This document shows, piece by piece, positions 1 to 6,038 of a stretch of 6,086 bases of DNA. Location: positions 1-6,086 of the forward strand of contig CALWWO010000059.1 in the NCBI GenBank assembly GCA_944385265.1, given 5' to 3'. The stretch's first letter is position 1. Each line of letters begins with the position of its first letter. Below the pieces are notes generated by a model that made no database searches, was not told where the DNA came from, and saw only the letters and a program-made list of their open reading frames with translations. The position numbers were made by a program, and so were the translations under genes. This DNA comes from an uncultured Oscillospiraceae bacterium. Its GTDB lineage: Bacteria; Bacillota_A; Clostridia; Oscillospirales; Oscillospiraceae.

Positions 1-1
1 T

Positions 2-346
2 ATCTTCATTCCCGACAAATTGCTTATGATATTCGATGCGTCTGAACAGATGCTTGAGATTGGCACGCACGCCTTCCGCATCATCTGCCTGCACTTTACT
101 TTCGCCGGCTTCTGTATTGTCTGCGGCTCTGTATTTCAGGCGCTTGGAAACGGCATGTACAGTCTTATCACCTCGCTCGGCAGACAGGTCATAATTCTGC
201 TCCCCGCTGCGTACATTTTCTCACGCACATTTGGTCTCGATGGTGTTTGGTGGGCTTATCCGTGTGCGGAGATCATGTCGGCGTTCCTGTGCGTAGTCAT
301 GCTCACCAAGATCAACAAAAAAGTTATCAGGAAACTACCTGATTGA
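2..346 (+). CDS. MATE-family efflux transporter, C-terminal fragment (5' end outside window)
   Basis: The frame is open from base 2 and ends at TGA 344-346, giving 114 visible residues of a gene that starts upstream of the window. MATE proteins are inner-membrane antiporters that export drugs or metabolites in exchange for Na+ or H+. The visible part has the look of the last helices of this family. There are hydrophobic stretches at about visible residues 22-43, 58-78 and 85-104. The turn FQALGNGMYSLITSLGRQ at about 44-61 matches the family's usual QA.G.G....S..RQ pattern between helices. The chain ends in a short basic tail (NKKVIRKLPD), expected of a cytoplasmic terminus. The fragment is too short to tell subfamily (NorM, DinF-like or other) or substrate. 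The family call is fairly secure; the substrate is unknown. Confidence 0.82.
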   Translation: MFIPDKLLMIFDASEQMLEIGTHAFRIICLHFTFAGFCIVCGSVFQALGNGMYSLITSLGRQVIILLPAAYIFSRTFGLDGVWWAYPCAEIMSAFLCVVMLTKINKKVIRKLPD

Positions 347-371
347 CGGTATATAACCCGGCATAACGAAA

Positions 372-425
372 AAGCTCTCAATAGATAGAGCTTCGTAAGA
401 GTTCCCGTCTCCTAGGAGGCGGGAA
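372..425 (+). repeat. Two adjacent hairpins downstream of the MATE gene
   Basis: The first hairpin has 7-bp arms AAGCTCT (372-378) and AGAGCTT (387-393) with an 8-nt loop. The second has 10-bp arms TTCCCGTCTC (402-411) and GAGGCGGGAA (416-425), with one T-G pair and a CTAG loop. Neither is followed by a clear run of T, so they are not textbook intrinsic terminators. They may form the 3' end of the MATE transcript, or be the structured end of a decayed IS200/IS605-type element. No transposase or TnpB remnant is visible to support the latter. Confidence 0.5.
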
Positions 426-573
426 TAAAATCAAACCCGGTCATTTTTGAGGACATGCGCTTCAAAAATGGCTCTTCTCATGACATGATGGACGACAATT
501 TTGCAGAAATCGAGTCCGTCACGCTATGCCGTCTTCTTTTATCGGAAAGGGCTTTGCCTTTTTAGGCAAGCTC

Positions 574-607
574 AAATACCGCCGCTTATCTAAGCGGCGG
601 TATTTTT
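574..607 (+). terminator. Intrinsic terminator with perfect 15-bp arms
   Basis: AAATACCGCCGCTTA (574-588) and TAAGCGGCGGTATTT (591-605) are exact reverse complements separated by TC. The stem has a G+C-rich centre and ends in a T-rich tail on the + strand. It would end transcripts coming from the MATE side and insulate the dehydrogenase. Because the outer pairs are A-T on both sides, it could also work weakly on the - strand. Confidence 0.75.
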
Positions 608-666
608 ATAACCGTTTTTGTCTCCGCGCCCCGTTTTTACCTTTTTGCGCTGCAACTGATTTTCTG

Positions 667-695
667 TTGCTTTTGCCGCAGTTTATTGTTATGAT
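667..695 (+). promoter_or_regulatory. Candidate sigma-A promoter for the alcohol dehydrogenase
   Basis: TTGCTT (667-672) matches the -35 consensus TTGACA at four of six positions. TATGAT (690-695) matches the -10 consensus TATAAT at five of six. The spacer is the optimal 17 nt. Transcription would begin near 702 and leave a leader of about 43 nt before the ATG at 745. The site lies downstream of the terminator at 574-607, as expected for an independently transcribed gene. No operator or riboswitch was recognised. Confidence 0.45.
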
Positions 696-731
696 TTTCT
701 TAACAAAAAAACCGGCTTATTACGATAAGGA

Positions 732-737
732 AAGGAG
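732..737 (+). promoter_or_regulatory. Ribosome binding site that fixes the adh start
   Basis: AAGGAG lies 7 nt before ATG 745-747. It supports this start over the in-frame ATG at 526, which lies upstream of the terminator and promoter and would add 73 residues with no resemblance to the family's N-terminus. Confidence 0.8.
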
Positions 738-744
738 CGTTAAA

Positions 745-1914
745 ATGAACGCATTTGTTTTCTCAAACTCTACGAAAGCTTATTTTGGGTGCGGATGTGT
801 CGCCGAAAACCTTCCGGCGGAGCTCAGCCGGTACGGCGATACGGTCATGCTAGCGTACGGCGGGGGCTCGATAAAGAAAAACGGGATATACGACGAGGTC
901 GCGGCAATACTTGAAAAATCCGGTAAGAAAGTCGTCGAATTTTCCGGAATAATGTCGAATCCGACGTATGCCAAGGTGCTTGAGGGTGGGGAGCTTGTTA
1001 AAAAGTACGGCGTAGGTCTTATCCTCGGCGTCGGCGGCGGGTCGGTAATGGACTGCTGCAAGGCTGTGTCCATGGCGGCGGTATATGAGGGTGACCTTTG
1101 GAACGACTTCTGGGCTAATATCGGCATCGTCGATTTTACTCCCACTCCCGTCGGCTTTATCGTCACATCCTCCGGCACGGGCAGCGAGTGCGACGGCGGA
1201 GCCGTCATCACAAACGAGGAGACGATGGTAAAATGCGGGCACGATTACCACGAGTGCAACGCGCGCTTTGCGATGCTCGACCCGACTTATACATACTCTG
1301 TCCCTATGAAGCAGGTGCTCGCCGGAAGCTTTGACACGCTGTCGCATATCATGGAGTGTTATTTCAGCCCTCCTGACGAGGACAACATATCGGACGATAT
1401 CGCGGAGGCGCTCATGAAAAGTGTCATACGCGACCTGCGCATAGCCGCGAAAAATCCCGATGATTACACTGCGCGCAGCAACCTGATGTGGGCGTCGACG
1501 CTCGGCGAGTACAGGCTCATGAAGATAGGCAAATCGCTCGATTTCCAGTGCCACTATATGGAGCACCAGCTCGGCGCGTATACGGACTGCAGCCACGGCG
1601 AGGGACTTGCCGTCATTCACCCCGTGTATTACCGCCACTTGTATAAGCATGGGCTTTCAAAATTTGTCCGCTTTGCCGAAAACGTCTGGGGTATCCCCCG
1701 CGGCGATATGACGGACGAACAGCTTGCCGCCGCCGGAGTCGAAGTGCTGTCGCAGTTCATAGCGGAGGTCGGACTACCGACAACGCTTAGCGAAATGGGC
1801 ATTACAGACCGCGAGATGCTCAAAAAGGCGGCGTACTCGTGCGCCATCTCAAAGGGCGCGTATAAAAAGCTCTCATTTGAGGAGATATATGAAATATTTT
1901 TAGAGGCGATATGA
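745..1914 (+). CDS. Iron-containing alcohol dehydrogenase, YqhD/BdhA-like
   Basis: The 389-residue product has the usual length of group III (Fe-type) alcohol dehydrogenases, cytosolic enzymes that interconvert aldehydes and alcohols with NAD(P)H. The N-terminal dinucleotide-binding half carries YGGGSIKKNGIYDEV (38-52), the form seen in the NADPH-dependent YqhD and clostridial butanol dehydrogenase branch. It also has GVGGGSVMDCCKAV (95-108) and TSSGTGSECDGGAVIT (141-156). The C-terminal half supplies the metal site. By spacing to FucO and YqhD the ligands are D197, H201, H270 and H284, with H274 as the conserved nearby histidine; all are present, so the enzyme should be active. It appears to be a single-gene unit with its own promoter and terminator. 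The likely role is reduction of aldehydes from fermentation or detoxification. The substrate cannot be read from the sequence, and the cofactor preference is inferred. Confidence 0.93.
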   Translation: MNAFVFSNSTKAYFGCGCVAENLPAELSRYGDTVMLAYGGGSIKKNGIYDEVAAILEKSGKKVVEFSGIMSNPTYAKVLEGGELVKKYGVGLILGVGGGSVMDCCKAVSMAAVYEGDLWNDFWANIGIVDFTPTPVGFIVTSSGTGSECDGGAVITNEETMVKCGHDYHECNARFAMLDPTYTYSVPMKQVLAGSFDTLSHIMECYFSPPDEDNISDDIAEALMKSVIRDLRIAAKNPDDYTARSNLMWASTLGEYRLMKIGKSLDFQCHYMEHQLGAYTDCSHGEGLAVIHPVYYRHLYKHGLSKFVRFAENVWGIPRGDMTDEQLAAAGVEVLSQFIAEVGLPTTLSEMGITDREMLKKAAYSCAISKGAYKKLSFEEIYEIFLEAI

Positions 1915-1940
1915 AAAAAGACCCCCCGGGGGTCTTTTTT
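1914..1940 (+). terminator. Intrinsic terminator, nearly symmetrical, shared by convergent genes
   Basis: AAAAAAGACCCCC (1914-1926) and GGGGGTCTTTTTT (1928-1940) are exact reverse complements around a single C. The loop would in practice open to about 3 nt. The hairpin starts at the last base of the adh stop codon, and its T6 tail serves the + strand. The A6 tract gives an equal T6 tail on the - strand, so it can also end the cyclo-ligase transcript, whose stop codon lies about 50 nt away. Confidence 0.9.
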
Positions 1941-1992
1941 GTTGTGTTTTTGCGCCGCAGACATCTCAGCATTATTCGGCGGAAAAAACATT

Positions 1993-2535
1993 TTAAACAT
2001 CCTCCGATATCACATAGTCCACCGGTACATCGTACGCATCGGTTTCTATATGCTCGAAAACCTGAAAGCCGTAGCACAGCGCGACGGTAATAAGCCCTCG
2101 GTGTGCGGCGAGATACCTGTCGTAAAACCCGCCGCCATAGCCTATTCGGTTCCCGTTTCTGTCGAAGGCGAGCCCTGGCATGATGACAAGCGCTTCCTCA
2201 TCTTCTGCAACGGGGAAATCGGCGACAGGCTCCAATATCCCGCCGTATCCGAGCGTAACAGCGTCCGGATTGTCAAGCCATATAAAGGTCATCTCGCCGC
2301 CAATTATTTTCGGCACGGCGACACGCTTTCCGTCAGCTCGTGCGCGGCGCATTATCGTCTCTGTGCGCACCTCCTGGTTGTATGATATATAGCAGTACAC
2401 GCTGCGCGCGTTTTTGTACGCGTCATGCTCAAAAAGCCGCGAGGCGAGCTTTTCGCTCGTGCGCTCTGTCTGCTCCGGCGTCATTTCGCGTTTTTTTAAA
2501 CGAATGAGCTGTCGGATTTTTGTTTTTTCATCCAT
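1993..2535 (-). CDS. 5-formyltetrahydrofolate cyclo-ligase (MTHFS / YgfA family)
   Basis: The enzyme converts 5-formyl-THF to 5,10-methenyl-THF using ATP, returning this storage or inhibitory folate to the one-carbon pool. The 180-residue length is typical of bacterial members. The N-terminus is a basic helix (KIRQLIRLKKREM, 6-18) common to the family. VPKI is at 74-77 and the GGILEP segment at 98-103. The signature NRIGYGGGFYDRYL lies at 129-142, and a family-like end DVPVDYVISE at 169-178. The ATG at 2533-2535 is preceded by GGAGG (2541-2545) with a 5-nt spacer. The gene stands alone. Its 5' leader would run straight through the left hairpin array, since no clear promoter lies between the array and the start. 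It converges on the dehydrogenase and probably uses the symmetrical terminator at 1914-1940. Confidence 0.95.
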   Translation of the reverse strand: MDEKTKIRQLIRLKKREMTPEQTERTSEKLASRLFEHDAYKNARSVYCYISYNQEVRTETIMRRARADGKRVAVPKIIGGEMTFIWLDNPDAVTLGYGGILEPVADFPVAEDEEALVIMPGLAFDRNGNRIGYGGGFYDRYLAAHRGLITVALCYGFQVFEHIETDAYDVPVDYVISEDV

Positions 2536-2593
2536 AAAAGCCTCCGTCGCCGAAAAACACGGCGGTTTTCATCTCTCAAAAGAGCATATCTTT

Positions 2594-2900
2594 TATCGCC
2601 GAAAGGAGATACCTTTTCCCCGCCAAACGGCAGGGGTTGTTGCGCAAAGCGCAACTCTTTTGCCGCCGAAGGGCGGCTGCCTTTAAGCCCGCAAAGCGGG
2701 CGCACATCGCGCGAAGCGCGATACTTTTTCGCCGATAAGGCGGCAGATTGTCGCCTCTCGGCGACACAACTTACCGCGTTTATAGCGCGGGGGATTTGCG
2801 ACATTTCTTTTGAATATGCAAAAGAAACGTCGCCCAAAGAAAACATAGCAAAGGGGATTTCCCCTTTGCAAACCCCAAAAAGTGCGTACCAACATACGCA
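2594..2900 (-). repeat. Left hairpin array (11-12 tandem stem-loops)
   Basis: Read on the - strand from 2900 down, consecutive stem-loops follow one another with short A-rich linkers. Approximate positions are 2883-2900, 2848-2869 (9-bp arms), 2798-2833 (15-bp arms, one G-T pair), 2774-2790, 2750-2765 (6-bp arms, GAGA loop), 2730-2742 and 2706-2722 (7-bp arms). They continue at 2687-2701, 2662-2677, 2639-2655 (7-bp arms), 2618-2636 (one bulge) and 2594-2611 (one mismatch). Most loops are 3-4 nt. The array ends about 60 bp upstream of the cyclo-ligase start and points toward it. It shares module order and linker sequence with the right array. The function is unknown; a structured transcript, a palindromic repeat cluster (REP/BIME-like) or a non-autonomous mobile repeat are all possible. 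Confidence 0.75.
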
Positions 2901-3195
2901 TAGGCGAATCTAACTTGCTGTTTCCCTATTAGTAATCTTACCGTGCTCACCACTCGACGAATCTCGGTGGTAATCTGATAGATTTTTAAATCAGTACTCC
3001 CGCACCATAAAAGGCGCGGCAGACGGAAGTTTCGGCGAGATGAGCAAGCCCCCGTGACCTCAGTGCCGCGGTATAAATCTACGCGCAGTGTTATTGTTAC
3101 ACATAGCGGTATCAGTATGCCCATTCTACCCAGCGGGGGACAGTCTAGCATATCAGATGACGTATGCTTGCGATGGGATAAAATATAGAAAAGGC
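2901..3195. other. Core between the two hairpin arrays
   Basis: About 300 bp, less palindromic and more A+T-rich than the arrays, lie between their inner ends. Local structure includes a bulged stem at 2949-2971 (ACCAC/GTGGT plus CGA/TCG), GATTT-TT-AAATC at 2981-2992 and a 6-bp-arm hairpin at 3147-3168 (AGCATA/TATGCT). On the - strand a frame reads protein-like for about 35 residues (KQQVRFAYAYVG at its end) but has no start signal and runs into the hairpins. I do not recognise it. It could hold the promoter for the left array and cyclo-ligase, or be the body of a repeat element. Confidence 0.4.
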
Positions 3196-3479
3196 GCAAG
3201 GAAAACCGGTTTTCCCTGCTATTCTTTCTTTGGGTTACCGTTTCTTTGGAATATGCCAAAGAAATGGTAACAACACCCGCGCCGTGGCGGCGCGGCAATC
3301 CCGCCCACATGGTGGGCGGAAAAATAGTGCCGCCTATTGACAGCAAGAAATCGTGCGTCGTGCGATAAAATATCACTCTTTCGAGCGGTATACGCCCACA
3401 TAGTGGGTTTAAAGGCAGCCGCCTATCGATGGCAAAGGAGTTGCTCTTTCGCGCAACAATTCCCTGCACCGGCGCGGGT
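3196..3479 (+). repeat. Right hairpin array, inverted relative to the left array
   Basis: Read on the + strand, the stem-loops are at 3196-3219 (core palindrome 3200-3215), 3235-3270 (15-bp arms, one G-T pair), 3277-3295 (8-bp arms), 3301-3319 (8-bp arms) and 3350-3366 (7 pairs including G-T). They continue at 3394-3408, about 3418-3433 (degenerate), 3440-3457 (one mismatch) and 3460-3479 (degenerate). An extra small hairpin lies at about 3373-3387. The sequence TTAAAGGCAGCCGCC (3409-3423) is identical to the complement of 2672-2686, and the segments around the 15-bp stem also align with the left array. Several right-array stems are imperfect, suggesting this copy is older or less constrained. 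It runs into the 3' end of guaB on the opposite strand. Confidence 0.7.
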
Positions 3480-3516
3480 AAAAAGCCCCGCCCGCAGGAG
3501 ATCTCCGCGTCGGGGC
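3480..3516 (-). terminator. Intrinsic terminator of guaB
   Basis: On the - strand, GCCCCG (3516-3511) pairs with CGGGGC (3490-3485). An inner stem built on GGAGATCTCC (3496-3505) lies inside it, and five T follow at 3484-3480. It starts 6 nt after the guaB stop codon (3523-3525), so it fits as that gene's terminator. It abuts the outer end of the right hairpin array. Confidence 0.8.
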
Positions 3517-3522
3517 AGATCT

Positions 3523-5037
3523 TTATCCGTTTGATGAAATCGCAATAGCGTCCTTTTTGAGCACGACGTCGTGCGCACCGCCCTCTACTATCGAGGTTGC
3601 AGAAACAAGCGTGAGCTTCGCCTTTTTCTGAAGTTCCGGGATCGTTATCGCGCCGCAGTTGCACATCGTCGAACGGACCTTTGAAAGCGTCATCGCGACG
3701 CCGTCCTTTAAGCTGCCGGCGTACGGGACGTATGAGTCGACGCCCTCTTCAAAGCTGAGCTTCGCGTCGCCGCCGAGGTCGTACCGCTGCCAGTTCCTCG
3801 CTCTTGCTGAGCCCTCTCCCCAGTACTCCTTCATATATGTGCCGCCGATACTGACCTTTGCCGTGGGGCTCTCGTCAAACCGCGCGAAATATCTGCCCAG
3901 CATGAGGAAATCAGCCCCCATAGCGAGCGCGAGCGTGAAGTGATAATCATGGACTATGCCGCCGTCGGAACACACGGGGATATAGACGCCCGTCTCCTCA
4001 AAATACTTGTCCCGCTCGGCACACACATCGATAAGCGCCGTCGCCTGTCCGCGACCGATGCCTTTCTGCTCTCTCGTTATACAGATAGAGCCGCCGCCGA
4101 TACCGACTTTTATGAAATCGGCGCCGCAGTCGGCTAAAAAGCGGAAGCCTTCGCCGTCGACAACGTTGCCCGCGCCGACCTTTACGCTGTCGCCGTAATG
4201 CTCACGTATCCATGCAAGCGTTCTCTTCTGCCACTCGGAAAATCCCTCTGACGAGTCGATGCACAGCACGTCAACCCCGGCGGCGAGAAGCGCCGGGACG
4301 CGCTCTGCATAATCCCGCGTATTGATACCCGCGCCAACGATGTATTTCTTCTGCTTGTCGTGCAGTTCCAGCGGGTTTTCCTTATGCGAATCGTAGTCCT
4401 TTCGGAACACGAAGTACAAAAGCCGTCCGTCATCGTCGAGTATGGGCAGGGCGTTTATCTTATTGTCCCAGATTATGTCGTTCGCCTGCTTCAGCGTAGT
4501 CGACGCGGGAGCCGTGACCATTTTTTCTATCGGCGTCATGAAATCGGCGACCTTTTCGTCGCCTGTCATGCGGCTTATGCGGTAGTCGCGGCTTGTGACA
4601 ATACCGACGAGCCTGCCGTTCGGCGTGCCGTCCTCCGTCACGGCGACGGTGGAGTGACCTGTTTTGCTCTTCAAAAACAGGATGTCTTTAAGCGTCGCAT
4701 CAGGACTTATATTCGAATCACTCACAACGAAGCCCGCTTTGTACGCCTTTACACGCGCAACCATCGCCGCCTGATCCTCTATCGACTGCGAGCCGTAAAT
4801 AAAAGACACACCGCCTTCTCGTGCGAGGGCAACTGCCATTTTATCGTCCGAAACAGCCTGCATTATCGCAGAGGTGAGCGGTATGTTCATAGAAATCTCC
4901 GGCTCTTCTCCTTTTTTGAATTTTACAAGCGGAGTTTTAAGGCTTACGTTTGCCGGAATGCAGTTTGCGTCCGAATACCCCGGAACGAGCAGATACTCGC
5001 TGAACGTGCGAGAGGGCTCGCTGAAAAAATATGCCAT
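3523..5037 (-). CDS. guaB: IMP dehydrogenase, Tritrichomonas foetus-like subtype with CBS domains
   Basis: IMPDH oxidises IMP to XMP with NAD+, the committed step to guanine nucleotides, in the cytosol as a tetramer. The 504-residue product has the catalytic barrel split by a CBS-pair (Bateman) domain at about 112-216 (CBS motifs include GIVTSRDYR 145-153 and [12 protein letters not shown] 195-206). The active-site loop [13 protein letters not shown] (312-324) contains the nucleophile C319. D261 and D358 are in the substrate and NAD region, and the mobile flap carries R418-Y419 (QRYDLGG). The loop has GGGSICITR where most bacteria have GPGSICTTR, and GIGRGQ where they have GVGxPQ. This, the N-terminus and the residue numbering agree with the T. 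foetus enzyme as I recall it. The start ATG 5035-5037 has GGAGGT (5046-5051) 8 nt upstream. No purine riboswitch or clear promoter was seen in the 110-nt gap. Confidence 0.96.
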   Translation of the reverse strand: MAYFFSEPSRTFSEYLLVPGYSDANCIPANVSLKTPLVKFKKGEEPEISMNIPLTSAIMQAVSDDKMAVALAREGGVSFIYGSQSIEDQAAMVARVKAYKAGFVVSDSNISPDATLKDILFLKSKTGHSTVAVTEDGTPNGRLVGIVTSRDYRISRMTGDEKVADFMTPIEKMVTAPASTTLKQANDIIWDNKINALPILDDDGRLLYFVFRKDYDSHKENPLELHDKQKKYIVGAGINTRDYAERVPALLAAGVDVLCIDSSEGFSEWQKRTLAWIREHYGDSVKVGAGNVVDGEGFRFLADCGADFIKVGIGGGSICITREQKGIGRGQATALIDVCAERDKYFEETGVYIPVCSDGGIVHDYHFTLALAMGADFLMLGRYFARFDESPTAKVSIGGTYMKEYWGEGSARARNWQRYDLGGDAKLSFEEGVDSYVPYAGSLKDGVAMTLSKVRSTMCNCGAITIPELQKKAKLTLVSATSIVEGGAHDVVLKKDAIAISSNG

Positions 5038-5147
5038 GTCTATGTACCTCCATCTTAAAATTTTCCGTTATTCCCGTTTATACGGCAAACGCGCGCCGCA
5101 AGCTGCCGCGTCTGTTTTCTATAAAACTTATGAATATTTCAGTGATT

Positions 5148-6014
5148 TTACACTAATACAGCCGCCGTGTCAAGCGCGGCTTTTTCCATGCCGGAGCGCT
5201 GGTAAAAGAACATATACTGCTGCGCTATCCCCGCGTATTCGCCGAACACGGCGGGGTCAAGTTTTCCGCCGTAATGCTCCGCAATCGCCTTTTTCATCCA
5301 TACGTCTATCGGAAACGCGTCGAGCTTATGCAGTGCGAACAGGACGACGCAGTTTGCCACCTTGTCGCCCACCCCGTCAAGAGACTTAAGCGCGCGCCGG
5401 GCGCTCTCCGCGTCGAGCTCCGCGAGCTTATCAAAGTCGAGCTTGCCAGACTCTAAGGCTTTCGCCGCCGATATTATGTACGGCGCGCGGTATCCGCAGC
5501 GCAGCGGAGCGAGATCAAAAGGCGTGAGGCGCGCTATCCGCTCCGCCGGCGGGAACGCGTAGCACGTGCGCCCGTCAAACGGTATCGCGTCACCGAAATT
5601 TTGGCAGAGCGTCTCGACTATTTTCTTTATGCGCGGGATGTTGTTGCACTGGGAGATGATAAAGGAGCAGAGCCCCTCCCACTTGTCCTGATTTAAAATG
5701 CGTATCCCCGCGCCGAAATCGGACGCCTTTTCCATATAATCGTCCACGCAGAGGCTACGGCGTATCTCCGCGTAATTTCTGCCGAGGTCGAAATAATCGT
5801 ACCAAACTCTCTCAAAATCCTCCGCCGTGCCGGAGATGAAAACGCTGTCTCCCTCTTTATATATCCGCGCGGCTTTTCCTCGCGCGACGCCGGTGTAAGA
5901 CCCGTCTTCATCGCGGTTCCATCGGAAGCACTGTCCGCACTCAAATATCTTTTCAAGGTCAAAATCGTCGTCGACATGAAACCCGACATATCCGCCGCGC
6001 TCAAAATAATTCAT
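5148..6014 (-). CDS. 8-oxoguanine DNA glycosylase/AP lyase, OGG1 type
   Basis: This is a base-excision repair enzyme of the helix-hairpin-helix superfamily that removes 8-oxoguanine opposite C and can nick the abasic site. The 288-residue product has an N-terminal OGG_N-like domain with GQCFRW at 27-32. SQCNNIPRI at 121-129 matches the N-N lesion-binding turn of human OGG1. The hairpin-helix-hairpin LDGVGDKVANCVVL at 212-225 contains the catalytic lysine K218, and PIDVWM at 235-240 contains the catalytic aspartate D237. All key residues are present. The ATG at 6012-6014 is chosen over an in-frame TTG at 6030-6032, because the TTG would overlap the GGAGG. The stop lies 110 nt before guaB and the start 24 nt after the previous gene, so co-transcription is likely. 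The main alternative is the related 3-methyladenine glycosylase II, but the OGG motifs favour this call. Confidence 0.92.
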   Translation of the reverse strand: MNYFERGGYVGFHVDDDFDLEKIFECGQCFRWNRDEDGSYTGVARGKAARIYKEGDSVFISGTAEDFERVWYDYFDLGRNYAEIRRSLCVDDYMEKASDFGAGIRILNQDKWEGLCSFIISQCNNIPRIKKIVETLCQNFGDAIPFDGRTCYAFPPAERIARLTPFDLAPLRCGYRAPYIISAAKALESGKLDFDKLAELDAESARRALKSLDGVGDKVANCVVLFALHKLDAFPIDVWMKKAIAEHYGGKLDPAVFGEYAGIAQQYMFFYQRSGMEKAALDTAAVLV

Positions 6015-6025
6015 ATGCCAAACCG

Positions 6026-6030
6026 CCTCC
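6026..6030 (-). promoter_or_regulatory. Ribosome binding site that decides the glycosylase start
   Basis: On the - strand GGAGG (6030-6026) is followed after 11 nt by ATG 6014-6012. The spacing is slightly long but usable. Starting at the in-frame TTG (6032-6030) would place the only Shine-Dalgarno sequence inside the first codons, so the ATG is preferred. Confidence 0.65.
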
Positions 6031-6038
6031 AAACGCCG

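Larger units (their letters stand above)
347..744. other. MATE-adh intergenic region, no convincing gene
   Basis: This gap of about 400 bases holds a hairpin at 372-393, a second at 402-425, a terminator at 574-607 and a promoter plus ribosome binding site before the next gene. A 36-codon frame runs from ATG 455 to TAG 563-565. Its only purine-rich upstream sequence, GAGG at 449-452, lies just 2 nt from the ATG, too close for a normal start, and I do not recognise the peptide, so it is not called as a gene. A weaker hairpin with a bulge lies at 551-571 (GCTTTGCC / GGCAAGC). Confidence 0.6.
2536..3522. other. About 1 kb without a credible gene, filled by paired hairpin arrays
   Basis: All six frames here give only short or compositionally odd frames made from palindromic G+C-rich sequence. 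The longest, 2780-3664 on -, runs across both arrays and into the guaB coding region, has no ribosome binding site and resembles no protein I know. The content is a left hairpin array (about 2594-2900), a core (2901-3195), a right hairpin array (about 3196-3479) and the guaB terminator (3480-3516). I see no tRNA, rRNA, transposase, direct-repeat CRISPR structure or recognisable riboswitch. Confidence 0.7.

Noticed and set aside
455..565. 36-residue frame before the terminator at 574
   Set aside because: There is no properly spaced ribosome binding site and no recognisable peptide. It is kept only as a note in the intergenic entry.
526..744. Upstream ATG extension of the alcohol dehydrogenase
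   Set aside because: It would start before the terminator and promoter, and the added residues do not resemble the family. The AAGGAG-ATG at 745 fits the family's N-terminus.
850..1650. Minus-strand frame antisense to the dehydrogenase
   Set aside because: It is a shadow of a well-supported gene in G+C-rich sequence, with no domain or start signal.
2594..3479. CRISPR array
   Set aside because: The repeats are different short palindromes at irregular spacing, not identical direct repeats with unique spacers, and no cas gene is near.
2594..3479. Integron attC cassette array or tRNA cluster
   Set aside because: No integrase-type core sites, cassette ORFs, cloverleaf or T-loop sequence were found.
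2780..3664. Long minus-strand frame across the intergenic region
   Set aside because: It overlaps the guaB 3' end and both hairpin arrays, has no ribosome binding site, and its composition reflects palindromic repeats rather than a protein.
4360..5058. Plus-strand frame antisense to guaB
   Set aside because: It is the complement of the conserved IMPDH coding sequence, and its translation has no recognisable features.
5038..5147. Purine riboswitch or clear promoter upstream of guaB
   Set aside because: No conserved aptamer sequence is visible, and the -10-like AT-rich stretches have no acceptable -35 at the right distance.
6015..6032. TTG start for the glycosylase (6 extra residues)
   Set aside because: The only Shine-Dalgarno sequence overlaps this TTG and first codons, whereas the ATG at 6012-6014 lies downstream of it at usable spacing.
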